Source: Dromiciops gliroides (taxonomy: Eukaryota > Chordata > Mammalia > Microbiotheria > Microbiotheriidae). From it: a DNA stretch of 64,000 nt. The notes beneath the pieces are model-generated. The model searched no databases. It was not told where the DNA came from and saw nothing but the letters and a program-made list of their open reading frames with translations. Shown in pieces: positions 32,662 through 41,794 of this stretch; within the stretch, counting starts at the first letter, position 1, and the number at the start of each line of letters is the position of its first letter. The position numbers and the translations under genes were made by a program. The stretch is from the NCBI RefSeq assembly GCF_019393635.1, contig NC_057862.1, forward strand, positions 244,390,941 to 244,454,940, read 5' to 3'.

Positions 32662-32936
32662 ATTGAGGTTGATGCTGTGACAATTTTTGAATCGTGAGTC
32701 ACCTCTGTTATCATCTCCTGGGAGATGCCTGTTCCCCATTTCTGTTCTATTGCCCATGCTCTCTTCCCCTCACTTGCTCACTTGGAATGATCTATTCCTC
32801 CCCCCCTCTCTAAATCCTGCCCATCATTCAAGACTCATTTGTCTTAAGGAAGTGAAATCTCACCTTATGAAGTCTTTCCTGGCAATTTATGAGGAAAAGA
32901 TGAATAGGTCCTATTAATAGACAGAAAACAAAGAAG
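32662..32936. other. Unassigned sequence
   Basis: 'ccatgctctcttcccctcac' and 'aatcctgcccatcattcaag' suggest a degraded L2, not certain. Confidence 0.35.
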
Positions 32937-33230
32937 CTGCTGTTAGGCATTAATAACACCTGCAATCCACTTGGGAGTTTGAGGCTGGTGGATTGGTCGA
33001 GTTTGGGAATTCTGAATTAAAGTGGGACTAAAGCTGTTTGGGTATCAACAGTAAGTCTGACATTAATTTAGTGAGTAGGGGGTAGGGTTTTGGGGGGGTG
33101 GGGCAGGTTGCCTCAGGTTTCTAATTCGCAAATCAAACAGGTTGAAGCTTCCAAGATGATCAGCAATGATGATCAAGACCATGATAGGTCATGATACTTC
33201 CATCCCGGGTTAGATAGAGACCTAGTCTCA
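32937..33230 (+). pseudogene. RN7SL: 7SL (SRP) RNA pseudogene, near full length
   Basis: 7SL RNA is the scaffold of the signal recognition particle. In order I see: 'acacctgcaatcc' (7SL gtgcctgtagtcc), 'cttgggagtttgaggctggt' (ctcgggaggctgaggctgga), 'tcgagtttgggaattctg' (ttgagtccaggagttctg), 'tgtttgggtatcaacagtaa' (tcgggtgtccgcactaag), 'tggggcaggttgcctcaggt' (gaccaccaggttgcctaagg), 'caaacaggttgaagcttcca' (gagcaggtcaaaactcccg), 'tgatcagcaatg' (tgatcagtagtg) and 'agagacctagtctca' (cgagaccccgtctct). Both the Alu and the S domain are covered in about 294 bases. As 7SL-derived SINEs are not known in marsupials, this is a retropseudogene and not an Alu. Divergence is high (roughly a quarter by eye), so it is old and not functional. 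Confidence 0.85.
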
Positions 33231-33239
33231 ATCTATATC

Positions 33240-33387
33240 CTTTTTTTTTTTGGGTGAGGCAATTGGGCTTAAGTGACTTGCCCAGGGTCACACAGCTAGT
33301 AAGTGTCAAGTGTCTGAGGCCGGATTTGAACTCAGGTCCTCCTGAATCCAGGGCCAGTGCTCTATCCGCTGCGCCACCTAGCTGCCC
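33240..33387 (-). repeat. CORE-SINE, short form, at the 7SL pseudogene end, with TSD
   Basis: Complete reverse copy. TSD caatctatatc at 33229-33239 and 33388-33398, perfect. Confidence 0.95.
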
Positions 33388-33398
33388 CAATCTATATC

Positions 33399-33399
33399 T

Positions 33400-33433
<34 letters not shown>

Positions 33434-33547
33434 GATAGATAGAGATAGATCAATCAATTAATAGAAAAATAGATTGAGTGAGGAGGATCAATCAATTGAT
33501 TGATCAATAGATGATGGATGGATGGGTGGATAGACAGACAGACAGAC

Positions 33548-33607
<60 letters not shown>
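33399..33607. repeat. (GATA)n/(GACA)n/(GATG)n microsatellite
   Basis: GATA runs at 33399-33440 and 33549-33606 flank a mixed stretch with 'caatcaattgattgatcaat' (33487-33510, palindromic) and GATG/GACA units at 33510-33548. Confidence 0.95.
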
Positions 33608-34021
33608 GCTACTTCCAGAAGGTCTACTTGTTTAGGCGATAAATAATGAAAACCTCATGTAATCATATAACAGGACACTGGAGATGAATGTTGACAGGTA
33701 GAAATTCCCCAGTATTGCCCCTCTGTGAGCCCCAGAGAGTTTGTCCTGACCCTGGGTTGACATGGCCAGAGTTGACTGACAAGGTGGAGGGGAGGTTAGA
33801 GCAGAAGATGGGAAGAGGGTGTGGGTTGTAAGGGCTCTCAAGGATGGAAGGTCTGGTATGCTCAAACAGCAGCAGGGCAGCCTCAGAGTTCAAAGTCTTT
33901 GGGATTTGGAACCTACCAAAGGAACCATAAGCAGAGTAGAGGAGGGGAGCCAGAAAGAGTAGGCATTATAGAAGTAGAAGAGGAACTACAGTGAAGTAGC
34001 TGCCAGCACCAGATACCAGTT
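33608..34021. other. Unassigned sequence
   Basis: No gene or repeat recognised. Two overlapping minus frames (33632-33893) have no domain. Confidence 0.45.
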
Positions 34022-34037
34022 TGTCAAGGTAGATTCT

Positions 34038-34195
34038 TTATTTTTAATTTTTTTTTTATTGGTGGGGAAATGAGGGTTAAGTGACTTACCCAGGGTCACA
34101 TAGCTAGTAAATGTCAAGTGTCTGAGGCTGGATTTGAACTCAGGTCATCCTGAATCCAGGGCTAGTGCTTTATCCACTGTGTCACCTAGCTGCCC
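34038..34195 (-). repeat. CORE-SINE, short form, with TSD
   Basis: Complete reverse copy. TSD tgtcaaggtagattct (34022-34037) and tgtcagggtggattct (34196-34211), two mismatches, so older than the copies with perfect TSDs. Confidence 0.95.
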
Positions 34196-34211
34196 TGTCA
34201 GGGTGGATTCT

Positions 34212-34790
34212 GTTTTGCTGAAACACATCCAGAAGGAAGATTTAAGATAATGATTTTCTCCTCATTTCCTTGCTTCTCTTTCCCTTTATCCCTCATGACA
34301 GAGGTATAACAAACTTATCTTTGTTTCTTCAAAATTTCCTGCCACCTTTTTTTAAGGATGATTTTAAGAAAAGCATGGTTAACCATTATGTTGCACATCT
34401 ATTTTTTTACTCAAATGCATAAGATAAAAGCAATAAGGGAATGCCTCAGTGATGAAAGAGATGAATAACTTATAGAATGCTATTTTTTTCTGGCTAGGGG
34501 CTAGAAAGGGAAAAAAAGTAGAATTATTTGTTTATTTTCACAATTTCCTAGAGCAAAGAGAGAAACTTAAAGGCAGAGCTTTCTAGGGAAATGTACCAGA
34601 AGTTTGACTAAGGGTAGGTAGTGATGAATTGGCAGGCATGGAGAGAAGTAGGATCTTGGCCAGTTCCCCCTTCACTGTTTCTTACTTCAATTTGAAAAGA
34701 AAATCATTTCTCCAGTGGGGAGGAGTTGAGGAAGTGGCTAGAGAGAAAAGCCAACTGGGTTCCAAAAGCCTACTGTACTGTAAGTCTCTT
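34212..34790. other. Unassigned sequence
   Basis: No gene or repeat recognised. Frame 34629-34838 runs into the LTR and has no domain. Confidence 0.45.
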
Positions 34791-34795
34791 GACCT

Positions 34796-34963
34796 TGTGA
34801 GAATTGGAATTGTACCCCCTACTGGAGAGATACTGTAGGGAAGCTCCTCCATGAGGAGAAAGCATGTGATTTAGAGACCATGTGACTTTAGTGTCTGGAA
34901 GTTACATCTATAGAACCACTTGTGGGACTTGTCAATCAGAGCTACCAGCCAATTAGCTTGGAG

Positions 34964-35010
<47 letters not shown>

Positions 35011-35275
35011 GCCCTGTTTCCTGATGGAGAGGAGGTTTCTGGGAGGAGGAAGAAGTGAGCAAGCTCTCTTTCACCCGGGATCTTGGTTTTAAAGGAGCTG
35101 AGATGCTGGCTCCCTGAGATAGATAGATGAAGGAATCTTGGCCTCTTTCTCCTCACCAAATTCTTATGCTCCTTGATAAATACTTAAAAGTCTAAACTCT
35201 TGCTAAAGCTGATAATTTATGGCAACCACTCAATAGATTTTTAGACAGTTTAGCTAGAATTTTAGCCACCTTACA
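34796..35275 (+). mobile_element. Retroviral solo LTR fossil, family A, plus strand
   Basis: It starts 'tgtgagaattggaattgtac' and 'gatactgtagggaagctcct', ends 'gctagaattttagccacctt' and 'aca', 480 bases. It is longer than the other family A copies, in part through a (TG)n microsatellite at 34968-35008. The flanking 4-mers (acct/gata) do not match. Confidence 0.75.
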
Positions 35276-35276
35276 G

Positions 35277-35660
35277 ATAACAACTTTACACCCTGGTATG
35301 CTCTCTCCAGTGTGATGGGTAAAATCTGAAATAACTGAGGAAACAAAGGTTTGAACTTCCAATCATATCAATGTATTAAGTAATTCATGCTGATTGCACA
35401 ACAAATCAGGACCAGGCTTTCTCAGCTTGGCACTAGATTCCAAATACAGGGGGAGACTGATTTCTATTCATTAAAAAAAAACAACAATTAACAGGATATA
35501 AACCATGATACAAGATTGGGTAATCTGATTTCTGATTGGAGAAAAGATTAGGGGCTTTATTAGTTGGGAGTTGGGGGGGAAAGGAGAGCAAACAGGTGCA
35601 ATTCCCTGAAATCAGAAAAAGAGATGTCCCATTCCTCTCTCCCCTCAAGTGTCTGCATTC
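35277..35660. other. Unassigned sequence
   Basis: Follows the LTR directly but shows no primer-binding-site-like start and no viral frame that I can recognise. Confidence 0.4.
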
Positions 35661-35677
35661 AATTAAAGAAATAAGGA

Positions 35678-35833
35678 GTGGGGCAGCTAGGTGGCACAGT
35701 GGATAGAGCACCGGCCCTGGATTCAGGAGGACCTGAGTTCAAATCTGGTCTCAGACACTTAACACTTATTATCTGTGTGACCCTAGGCAAGTCACTTAAC
35801 CCTAATTGCCTTGCCAAAAAAAAAAAAGAAAAA
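35678..35833 (+). repeat. CORE-SINE, short form, perfect TSD
   Basis: Complete with A-rich tail. TSD aaagaaataagga at 35665-35677 and 35834-35846. Confidence 0.95.
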
Positions 35834-35846
35834 AAAGAAATAAGGA

Positions 35847-36440
35847 AAAATAAGGAAACTGTAACTAACTGACCAGTACAGGACCAGTTTTCAGATAAGA
35901 TATACAGACTGATTGATTTAAAATTGTGAGAAAACTCCTTGAACCAATCTTTGGATTTGATTGGGTTTCTGGTCAGCATAACCGAGGTCCTTAGTTAAGG
36001 GTCTCTAAGCAACATGTGAAAGTGGTCCAGCTTCCCAGGGCTAGGTTCAAAGAATACAATAAAGTTTTCTCACATTTCCCATATTTGAACAGAATTTTCT
36101 CACAAGACAGAAATTGTACTAGACCTATAATTGAATAGAAAGGGAACAGAGCTAGATCCAGAAGTGATTCTCAAGAATCAGTGTGATTCACTCAATTCCC
36201 ACAATTTCTTTACCATTCATCTACTTTCTCACCTCCTTCTGCTCTCACTACTCCTTAACATAGGACTTGTTGGTCAAGTTTGGTAGTGTCAATACAGAAT
36301 CAGGGCATATTTTCTGGGGGTTTAGGAGGGGGATCACTGGAGGATTCCTGCCCACTCTAGAGTGTTGCTCTTCAGTGTTACACTCACTAGTATATTCACA
36401 AGGGAGGTCTGTGTGTCAGCATTGAGGACTCTGACTCAAT
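35847..36440. other. Unassigned sequence
   Basis: No gene. A stretch around 35890-36100 with 'caataaagttttctcaca' could be an LTR remnant, but I cannot define ends or a second copy. Confidence 0.35.
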
Positions 36441-36447
36441 AAAAAAA

Positions 36448-36545
36448 AATCTAGCATTTACTTACTATGTGCTGGGGACACACACACACACACACACATT
36501 GCAAAAGATTTCCTGCTCTCAAGAAGCTTACATTTTCTTTTTTAA
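36448..36545 (+). repeat. Ancient interspersed repeat fragment with (CA)n
   Basis: 'catttacttactatgtgctg' and 'ctcaagaagcttacattttc' are the same module as at 39459. A (CA)n run (36478-36499) replaces its middle. Confidence 0.5.
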
Positions 36546-36556
36546 AATAATAAACA

Positions 36557-36711
36557 TTGGGGCAACTAGGTGGTGCAGTAGATAGAACACTGGCCCTGAA
36601 GTCAGGAGGACCTGAGTTCAAATCTGGCCTCAGACACATGACACTTACTAGCTGTGTGACCCTGGGCAAGTCACTTAATCCCAATTGCCTCACAAAAAAA
36701 AGTAGAAGCAG
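36557..36711 (+). repeat. CORE-SINE, short form, perfect TSD
   Basis: Complete. TSD taaaataataaaca at 36543-36556 and 36712-36725. Confidence 0.95.
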
Positions 36712-36721
36712 TAAAATAATA

Positions 36722-36829
36722 AACAATTTTGTTTAAAGTTTTGAGTTCCAAATTCTATCCCTCCTCTCCCCCCTCCCTGAGATGGTCAGATATAGGTTAT
36801 ACATGTACAATTATGTAAAATATTACCAT
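36722..36829 (-). repeat. LINE-1 3' end, left part of an interrupted copy
   Basis: 'gagttccaaattctatccct' to 'gtaaaatattaccat'. The same L1 continues at 38803 with 'ccatattagtaattttatat', as comparison with the uninterrupted copy at 21180-21350 shows. Confidence 0.85.
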
Positions 36830-37200
36830 TGTAAGGGGCTAAAATTCTAGCTATATGGTCTAAAATATCTAATGAGTGGTCACCAATAAATTATAAGCTT
36901 TAGCAAGAGTTAGAGTTTTAAGCATTTATTAAGGAGAATAAGAATTTGGTAAAGAGAGAGAAAAAGGCCTAGATTCCTCTATCTATTTTGGGGAGCTACA
37001 GTTCTCCTGTTCCGCTCTCCATGAGAGTGCTGGCAAAAGAGAGTGAGAGAGCCAGCTTCTCCCCCTCTTCCTCCCCCAAGCCAATGTCACTTCCTGATGT
37101 CAAAGAAAAGCCGCATGGTCTTGCCCTCAGAGGGCTTCTCCTCATGGTAGAGCTTTCCTACAGTAAGCCTCCAGCAGATGGCGTCATTTCAATCATTACA
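36830..37200 (-). mobile_element. Retroviral LTR fossil, family A, minus strand
   Basis: 371 bases, TG...CA ends (tgtaatgattgaaatgacgc on minus). Directly before it on the minus strand stands a purine-rich tract (gaagaaacaaagcgggga), as expected before a 3' LTR. It is therefore the 3' LTR end of a broken provirus that reads to the left. Confidence 0.75.
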
Positions 37201-38286
37201 GTCCCCGCTTTGTTTCTTCAAGAAACCGGGTGTTTCCTTGATGACACAGTCAAAAATAAGGACTGTTTACTTGTTCAAAGAAGATTATGTAATAATGTCT
37301 AATATTATCAGCTTTTACATTAATTTATCTTATATATGTCATTATACTCTGGGTATAGTTTGGAATCATTGTATATATAATAAGTATATCCTCAGTTATG
37401 CAGCATGACATGCATTTTTACCATCATACAGTCTTTGGTGAAATTAATATAAGATTTATAAATTAAGGAAACTTATCATTTCAGAGACTAACTGCTCTTA
37501 CTGTGAACTTTAATGCCGGCCCTAGAGAGAATATATGTACAACAAGAGGAGAGATGGGTACACGTAAGTCTATGGTTTGCTTATGATGGCAACTATGTAG
37601 ACCACAATTGCTGGACACAGTGCAGTTTCTTCCTCTCTCCCTCCTAAAATAACCTCATCTAACTTAACTTGTTTTCTTTTTCTTTCACACAGTCTGATGG
37701 CATGGTCAGAATCCATCCACCTGTGGCCTAGCACAATTGCTGGATGTCTCAGAACCATGAGATGTGGTATGATAACCTTTCTATAACATTTTCAGGTATC
37801 ACGAACACATTACTAAATTTGGCTTTGATCCAGACACATGGTGGTAAGAAATGTTATATATTGCATAACTACCTCAACCCTGTATTATATAAAAGGGGGG
37901 GGGGAATGTAATGAAATGTATTAATTTGATCATTGACAATGCTATGCTAAGGTTTAGTAAAAATACAGTTTTCCAGACTAGAGACCAGACCAGAGTCCAA
38001 TTTCCTCCTGGTGACATCTTATGACTCCAAGAAGACAAGAGCTCAGAGACTATATGAACAGTTTTGTTTTCTCCTTCTGTTATTATATACACCATCTGTA
38101 ACATGTACTCTCTGCAGAAGCCCTCCCTTTGCAAGACCAATGTCAAGCGTTCATGAGGGACCGCCCCTCTGGACAAAACTTTTCTCTCTCTCCCTTTTCT
38201 ATATTGTTATTTACATATTGCTTGTTAGCATAGGGTGTGTTTCATCAAGGAACACCCTGTTCCTAGAAGAAACAAAGGGGGGAATC
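37201..38286. mobile_element. Retrovirus-derived internal sequence between two outward-facing LTRs
   Basis: The last 45 or so bases on each side, each read toward its own LTR, resemble each other ('catcaaggaaacacccggtt' against 'catcaaggaacaccctgttc', then a purine tract). Near 38165-38240 the plus strand encodes a hydrophobic stretch like an envelope membrane anchor. The rest shows no family I can name. It is broken; no intact viral gene is visible. Confidence 0.5.
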
Positions 38287-38802
38287 TGTCAAGATAATGG
38301 AATGTGATAGATGAGATTTAGCAGATATTCAGGGGTCCACCTGGAGACTGAATTAAACTGATTGAATTGGATAAGGCAACTGACTGTTGACTGCTTACTA
38401 GATTGTAAGCCCATCTGGCTGGTACTTAAGAAAGTAATTGTTCTCAGAAGCTAACAACTTTGAACTTTGACCACCTTCAGGCCCAGTGAACCAATCAGCT
38501 TGTAGAACCTCCCATTTCTGGGAGGGGAACAGGAAGGAGGAAGTGGATGCTGTTGAGAGAGCTAGGCCTCTTTGACTGAGAGAGATCGGCATAGTGGCAA
38601 TTGACTTCAGAAGCAGGAGCTTAGGAAGTTTAGGATCACCAGGTTATAGGAAATCTGTTCTCAATCTTTCTCTTTCTTTTACCATCTTTCAACAAACCCT
38701 TAAAAAACCTAAACTTGTTTATTAGTGATTTTAGTCAATTTCCCTTAAAACTGGAGTGGGGGGGACAGATTAGAACCCACATTTAGAAATTTAAATTACA
38801 CA
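38287..38802 (+). mobile_element. Retroviral LTR fossil, family B, plus strand
   Basis: It starts 'tgtcaagataatggaatgtg' right after a purine tract (agaagaaacaaagggggg) and ends near 'tttaaattacaca', about 516 bases. It shares 'cccatttctgggagggg' to 'aagtggatgctgttgaga' with the LTR at 40529 but differs over most of its length, so it is a related, separate family. Confidence 0.65.
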
Positions 38803-38980
38803 CCATATTAGTAATTTTATATAAGAAAACTTAAATGAAAGGAAGTGATAAATATGCTTCAGTCTGTGTTCAGTCAATATCAGTTTTTTCTTTGAATGGG
38901 GATGGTATGCTTCATCATTAGTCCTTTGGGATTGCCTTGGATCATTGTTTTGCTGAGAGTAGCTAAGTAATTCACAGTTC
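38803..38980 (-). repeat. LINE-1 3' end, right part of the interrupted copy
   Basis: 'ccatattagtaattttatat' to 'gctaagtaattcacagttc', continuing 36722-36829. 'ccat' is repeated at 36826-36829 and 38803-38806. Confidence 0.85.
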
Positions 38981-39455
38981 AAGAAGCTTGCATTCTAATA
39001 GGGAATATAGTTGAATGGTGAACAGGGAAAGAAGCTTTGTTTTTTGGGGAAGGGGGAGAAGCAAACACACATGGCAGCAGAGAGATGGTGAGATAACCTG
39101 AAGAGATGGCTGGATAGGATGAAAAGTTGAAGCATCATCTGGTGTCTAAGGTCAACCAGGAGAAAGAATCAAGCAAATGGGCTAATTTACATATACTTGG
39201 TCACCAATCAATTGGATTGTACCCTAGTACAGAAACTTGAAAGAGAAAATCCCTGGGATCATGGCATAGATTCTAAAGGTCCCAAAGTATAAGGGTCTAG
39301 TTCTCAGATCTGATGGGGAGGGTACTGATATAGGTGGAGAGGAACAGGTCTCTTTTTCCTTCTAGGAGATAGTGTTATACCAGAATTAGCAGTGATTTCT
39401 CTTTCAACTGAACTTCTATAGCAAGTAATTATTTATATCCATTCATGTAGCACTT
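38981..39455. other. Unassigned sequence
   Basis: 'caagaagcttgcattctaat' at 38981-39000 is a scrap of the ancient repeat. Nothing else recognised. Confidence 0.45.
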
Positions 39456-39458
39456 CTG

Positions 39459-40105
39459 TCCAAAAGATATTTATTAAGTACCTGCACTGTCCAGCACTAT
39501 GCTAAGTGCTGGGGATACAAAGAAAGGCAAAAGACAGTCCCTGCCCTCAGGGAGTGCACAGTCTACTGGAGGAGACAATATGTAAACAACCATGTTCAAA
39601 TAAGCTATAAACAGGATGAACTAGAAAGAATCCCCATAGGGAAGGCTTTAGAGTTAAGGAGGCTTAGAAAGGGCTCCCTGCAGAAGGGGGAATTTGGGCT
39701 GGGACTTGAAGGAAGCCCAGAAATTCAGGAGGTAGAGATAAGAAGGGAAAGAATTCCAGACATGGGGGACAACCAGTGAGAATGCCTGAAATCTGGAGAT
39801 GAATGTCTTGTTTGAGGAATATGAAGGAGGCCAGTGTTGCTGGATCACAGAGTATGTGGTGGTGTGGAAGGTGTAGGAAGACCTGAAAGGTTGGAGTGGG
39901 GTGGATGTGGTGAGGGGGGAGTATGAAGGGCTTTGTATGGCAGAGGATTTTAAATTTGATCCTGGAAGTGACAGGGAGCCACTGGAGTTTATTGAGAATG
40001 GTTGTAACATGGTTAGAACTGCAGTTTAAGAAGATCGCTTTGACAGCTGAGAGGAAGATGAACTGGAGTGGGGAGAGATTGATATACTGTTTTATTTTTG
40101 AAGTC
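39459..40105 (+). repeat. Ancient interspersed repeat, longest copy
   Basis: Modules in order: 'agcactatgctaagtgctgg', 'agtccctgccctcagggagt', 'ctgggacttgaaggaagccc', 'gaattccagacatgggggac', 'gggctttgtatggcagagga', 'gggagccactggagtttatt', 'gaagatcgctttgacagctg'. Other parts of this family appear at 2764, 16215, 36448, 50583 and 51945. Widespread in mammals; I do not assign a name. The minus frames 39654-40010 and 39664-40107 are antisense shadows. Confidence 0.7.
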
Positions 40106-40109
40106 ATTT

Positions 40110-40524
40110 AGAAATTTATGTCTTATCTTTCCTACTTGATTGCAAGCACCTGGAGAGTAGGGACTGGGCTTTATTTTTCTTTCGTCAGTTCTAACCCTTG
40201 CCCCCAGTAACTCCTGGACTTCATATACATAGGGTTTGTAAAAGAGCCAGGTTAGAGCCAACTAACATCTACAGCTCCTGTAGCACAGAAAAAAAGAGAT
40301 TCATGGGAAATTGGAAAATGTATTGAATGCCCTATCTTTCTACCCTATCTTTAGTTGCTTCTGAGTTTCTGAAAGCCTGGTACATTGTCCTTGTGAAGCT
40401 GCCACAGCTGAATTCTAGCCCTCTTGACTGAATGTTACTGTCACTATCTGGACATTCACAATGTCTGACACCCGCTTTCATCTGCCCCACTTCCCTCTTT
40501 ACCCTGTTGCCCAAATACTCTTTG
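40110..40524. other. Unassigned sequence
   Basis: 'ctacttgattgcaagcacctggagagta' region (about 40132) resembles a degraded L2 3' end. Nothing else recognised. Confidence 0.4.
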
Positions 40525-40528
40525 ATGT

Positions 40529-40948
40529 TGTAAGGGCTAAAATTCTAGCTATACTGTCTAAAATATCTGAGTGGTCGCCAATAAATTATAAGCTTTAGCA
40601 AGAGTATTTAAATGTTTAAGTATTTATTAAAGAGCATTAAGATCAGAGAGAAAGGTAAAAATCTATTTCTAAGAGACCCTATCATCTGACCCACCATGGA
40701 GATGTCAGGAACCAAAAGAGACAGAACCTCTCCACCAGCATCCACTTCCTACTTCATGTCCCACTCCCAGAAATGGAAGTCTCCTCAAGTTGATTGGCTG
40801 GTAGCCTTGATAGACAGTACCCACAAGCAAATGTCACTTCCTGACGCTAAGGACCTTGACCACATGGCTTGCCCTCAGAGGCCTTCACCTCATGGTGGAG
40901 CTTTTCTACAGTAAGTTTCCAGCAGGTGGCATCATTCCAATCATTACA
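40529..40948 (-). mobile_element. Retroviral solo LTR fossil, family A
   Basis: 420 bases, TG...CA ends on minus, with 'tttaataaatactt' signal. The flanking 4-mers atgt (40525-40528) and gtgt (40949-40952) differ at one base, a plausible aged TSD. The plus frame 40696-40914 is an antisense shadow. Confidence 0.8.
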
Positions 40949-40952
40949 GTGT

Positions 40953-41595
40953 TCATGCTTTTCATAGGAGTTTGCTGACAAGTGTAAAGAGAAGAGGAGA
41001 GGAATGGATTAAGGATAGTACCTGATCCCACTTAGTAACAATGACCAGAGTACATTTAAAGAGGTACATTAAAAATACCTCCACAGTCATGCACTAGCAT
41101 GCCATACCACAAAGTATCCTGGACTATCAGCCAGAGGTCCCAATGTAGAGACAGTTCTGGGGACAGTTCAATTGCAAGTAATGGAGGAAGCTGTGGCAAC
41201 AGCAGTAACAGTGATTAATCCAACAGACAGTATAACTCTGGCTGCAGGAGTGGCTGTGGGAGAGAGTAGCAACAGTCCCCAGAGGACATGCTGGTGGTTG
41301 GGGGCCAAGAGCAGCCAAGAGAACAGCCCACCTGCTAGTGCAATTATGCCCCCCCAAAGGGGGCACTGTTGTCCCTCCTTTCCTTAAGACTTTTAAGGAA
41401 AGGTGGAATTTGGGACTGAAGTGCCATTGGGAAATAAATATGGGAATGTCAGCCTGGGAGTTGTTCTTCATGGTGGAAAGGACCAGTAGTCATCACTGGG
41501 AGAAATTAACTTTCCTCTAAAGAGAAAGAACTCTTCCTCCTCACCCCAATCGCAATCATTAGTGTCCTGGGACAGAGCCTCATTTGCCATTTTTC
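40953..41595. other. Unassigned, locally GC-rich sequence
   Basis: 41150-41400 is richer in G and C, with frames on both strands (41172-41387 plus, 41127-41471 minus). One plus frame is rich in Gly, Ser and Asn. I could not match it to a known protein. Confidence 0.35.
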
Positions 41596-41599
41596 ATGT

Positions 41600-41790
41600 T
41601 GTTGTCCAGTCATTTCAGTCATGTCTGATTCTCCATGATCCCATTTGAGGTTTTCTTGGCAAAGATAATGGAGTAGTTTGTCTTTCTTCTCCATCTCATT
41701 TTATAGATGAGGAAACTGAGGCTAGATCTGCTCTCAGGTTCTCCTGACTACATGGCCAGCACTCTTTCCACTGTGCCACTACCTGTCCCT
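41600..41790 (-). repeat. CORE-SINE, long form, degraded
   Basis: 'tgttgttgtccagtcatttc', 'gatgaggaaactgaggctag', head 'tgtgccactacctgtccc'. The central core is deleted. Confidence 0.85.
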
Positions 41791-41794
41791 ACCA

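Noticed and set aside
33487-33510. Palindrome near the GATA array as a regulatory site
   Set aside because: It is explained by (GATT/AATC)-type simple-repeat drift.
35659-35979. Recurrent peptides such as LGLSDLPRVTQLVSVKCLRPDLNSG or DRAPALDSGGPEFKSGLRHLTLTSCVTLG
   Set aside because: They recur at many places because they are the two strands of the CORE-SINE translated; no gene.
39654-40107. 118- and 147-codon minus frames
   Set aside because: They lie antisense to the ancient interspersed repeat at 39459-40105.
41127-41471. Gly/Ser/Asn-rich frame that recalls hnRNP tails
   Set aside because: Too short and of too low complexity, and no RNA-binding domain next to it; identity cannot be supported.
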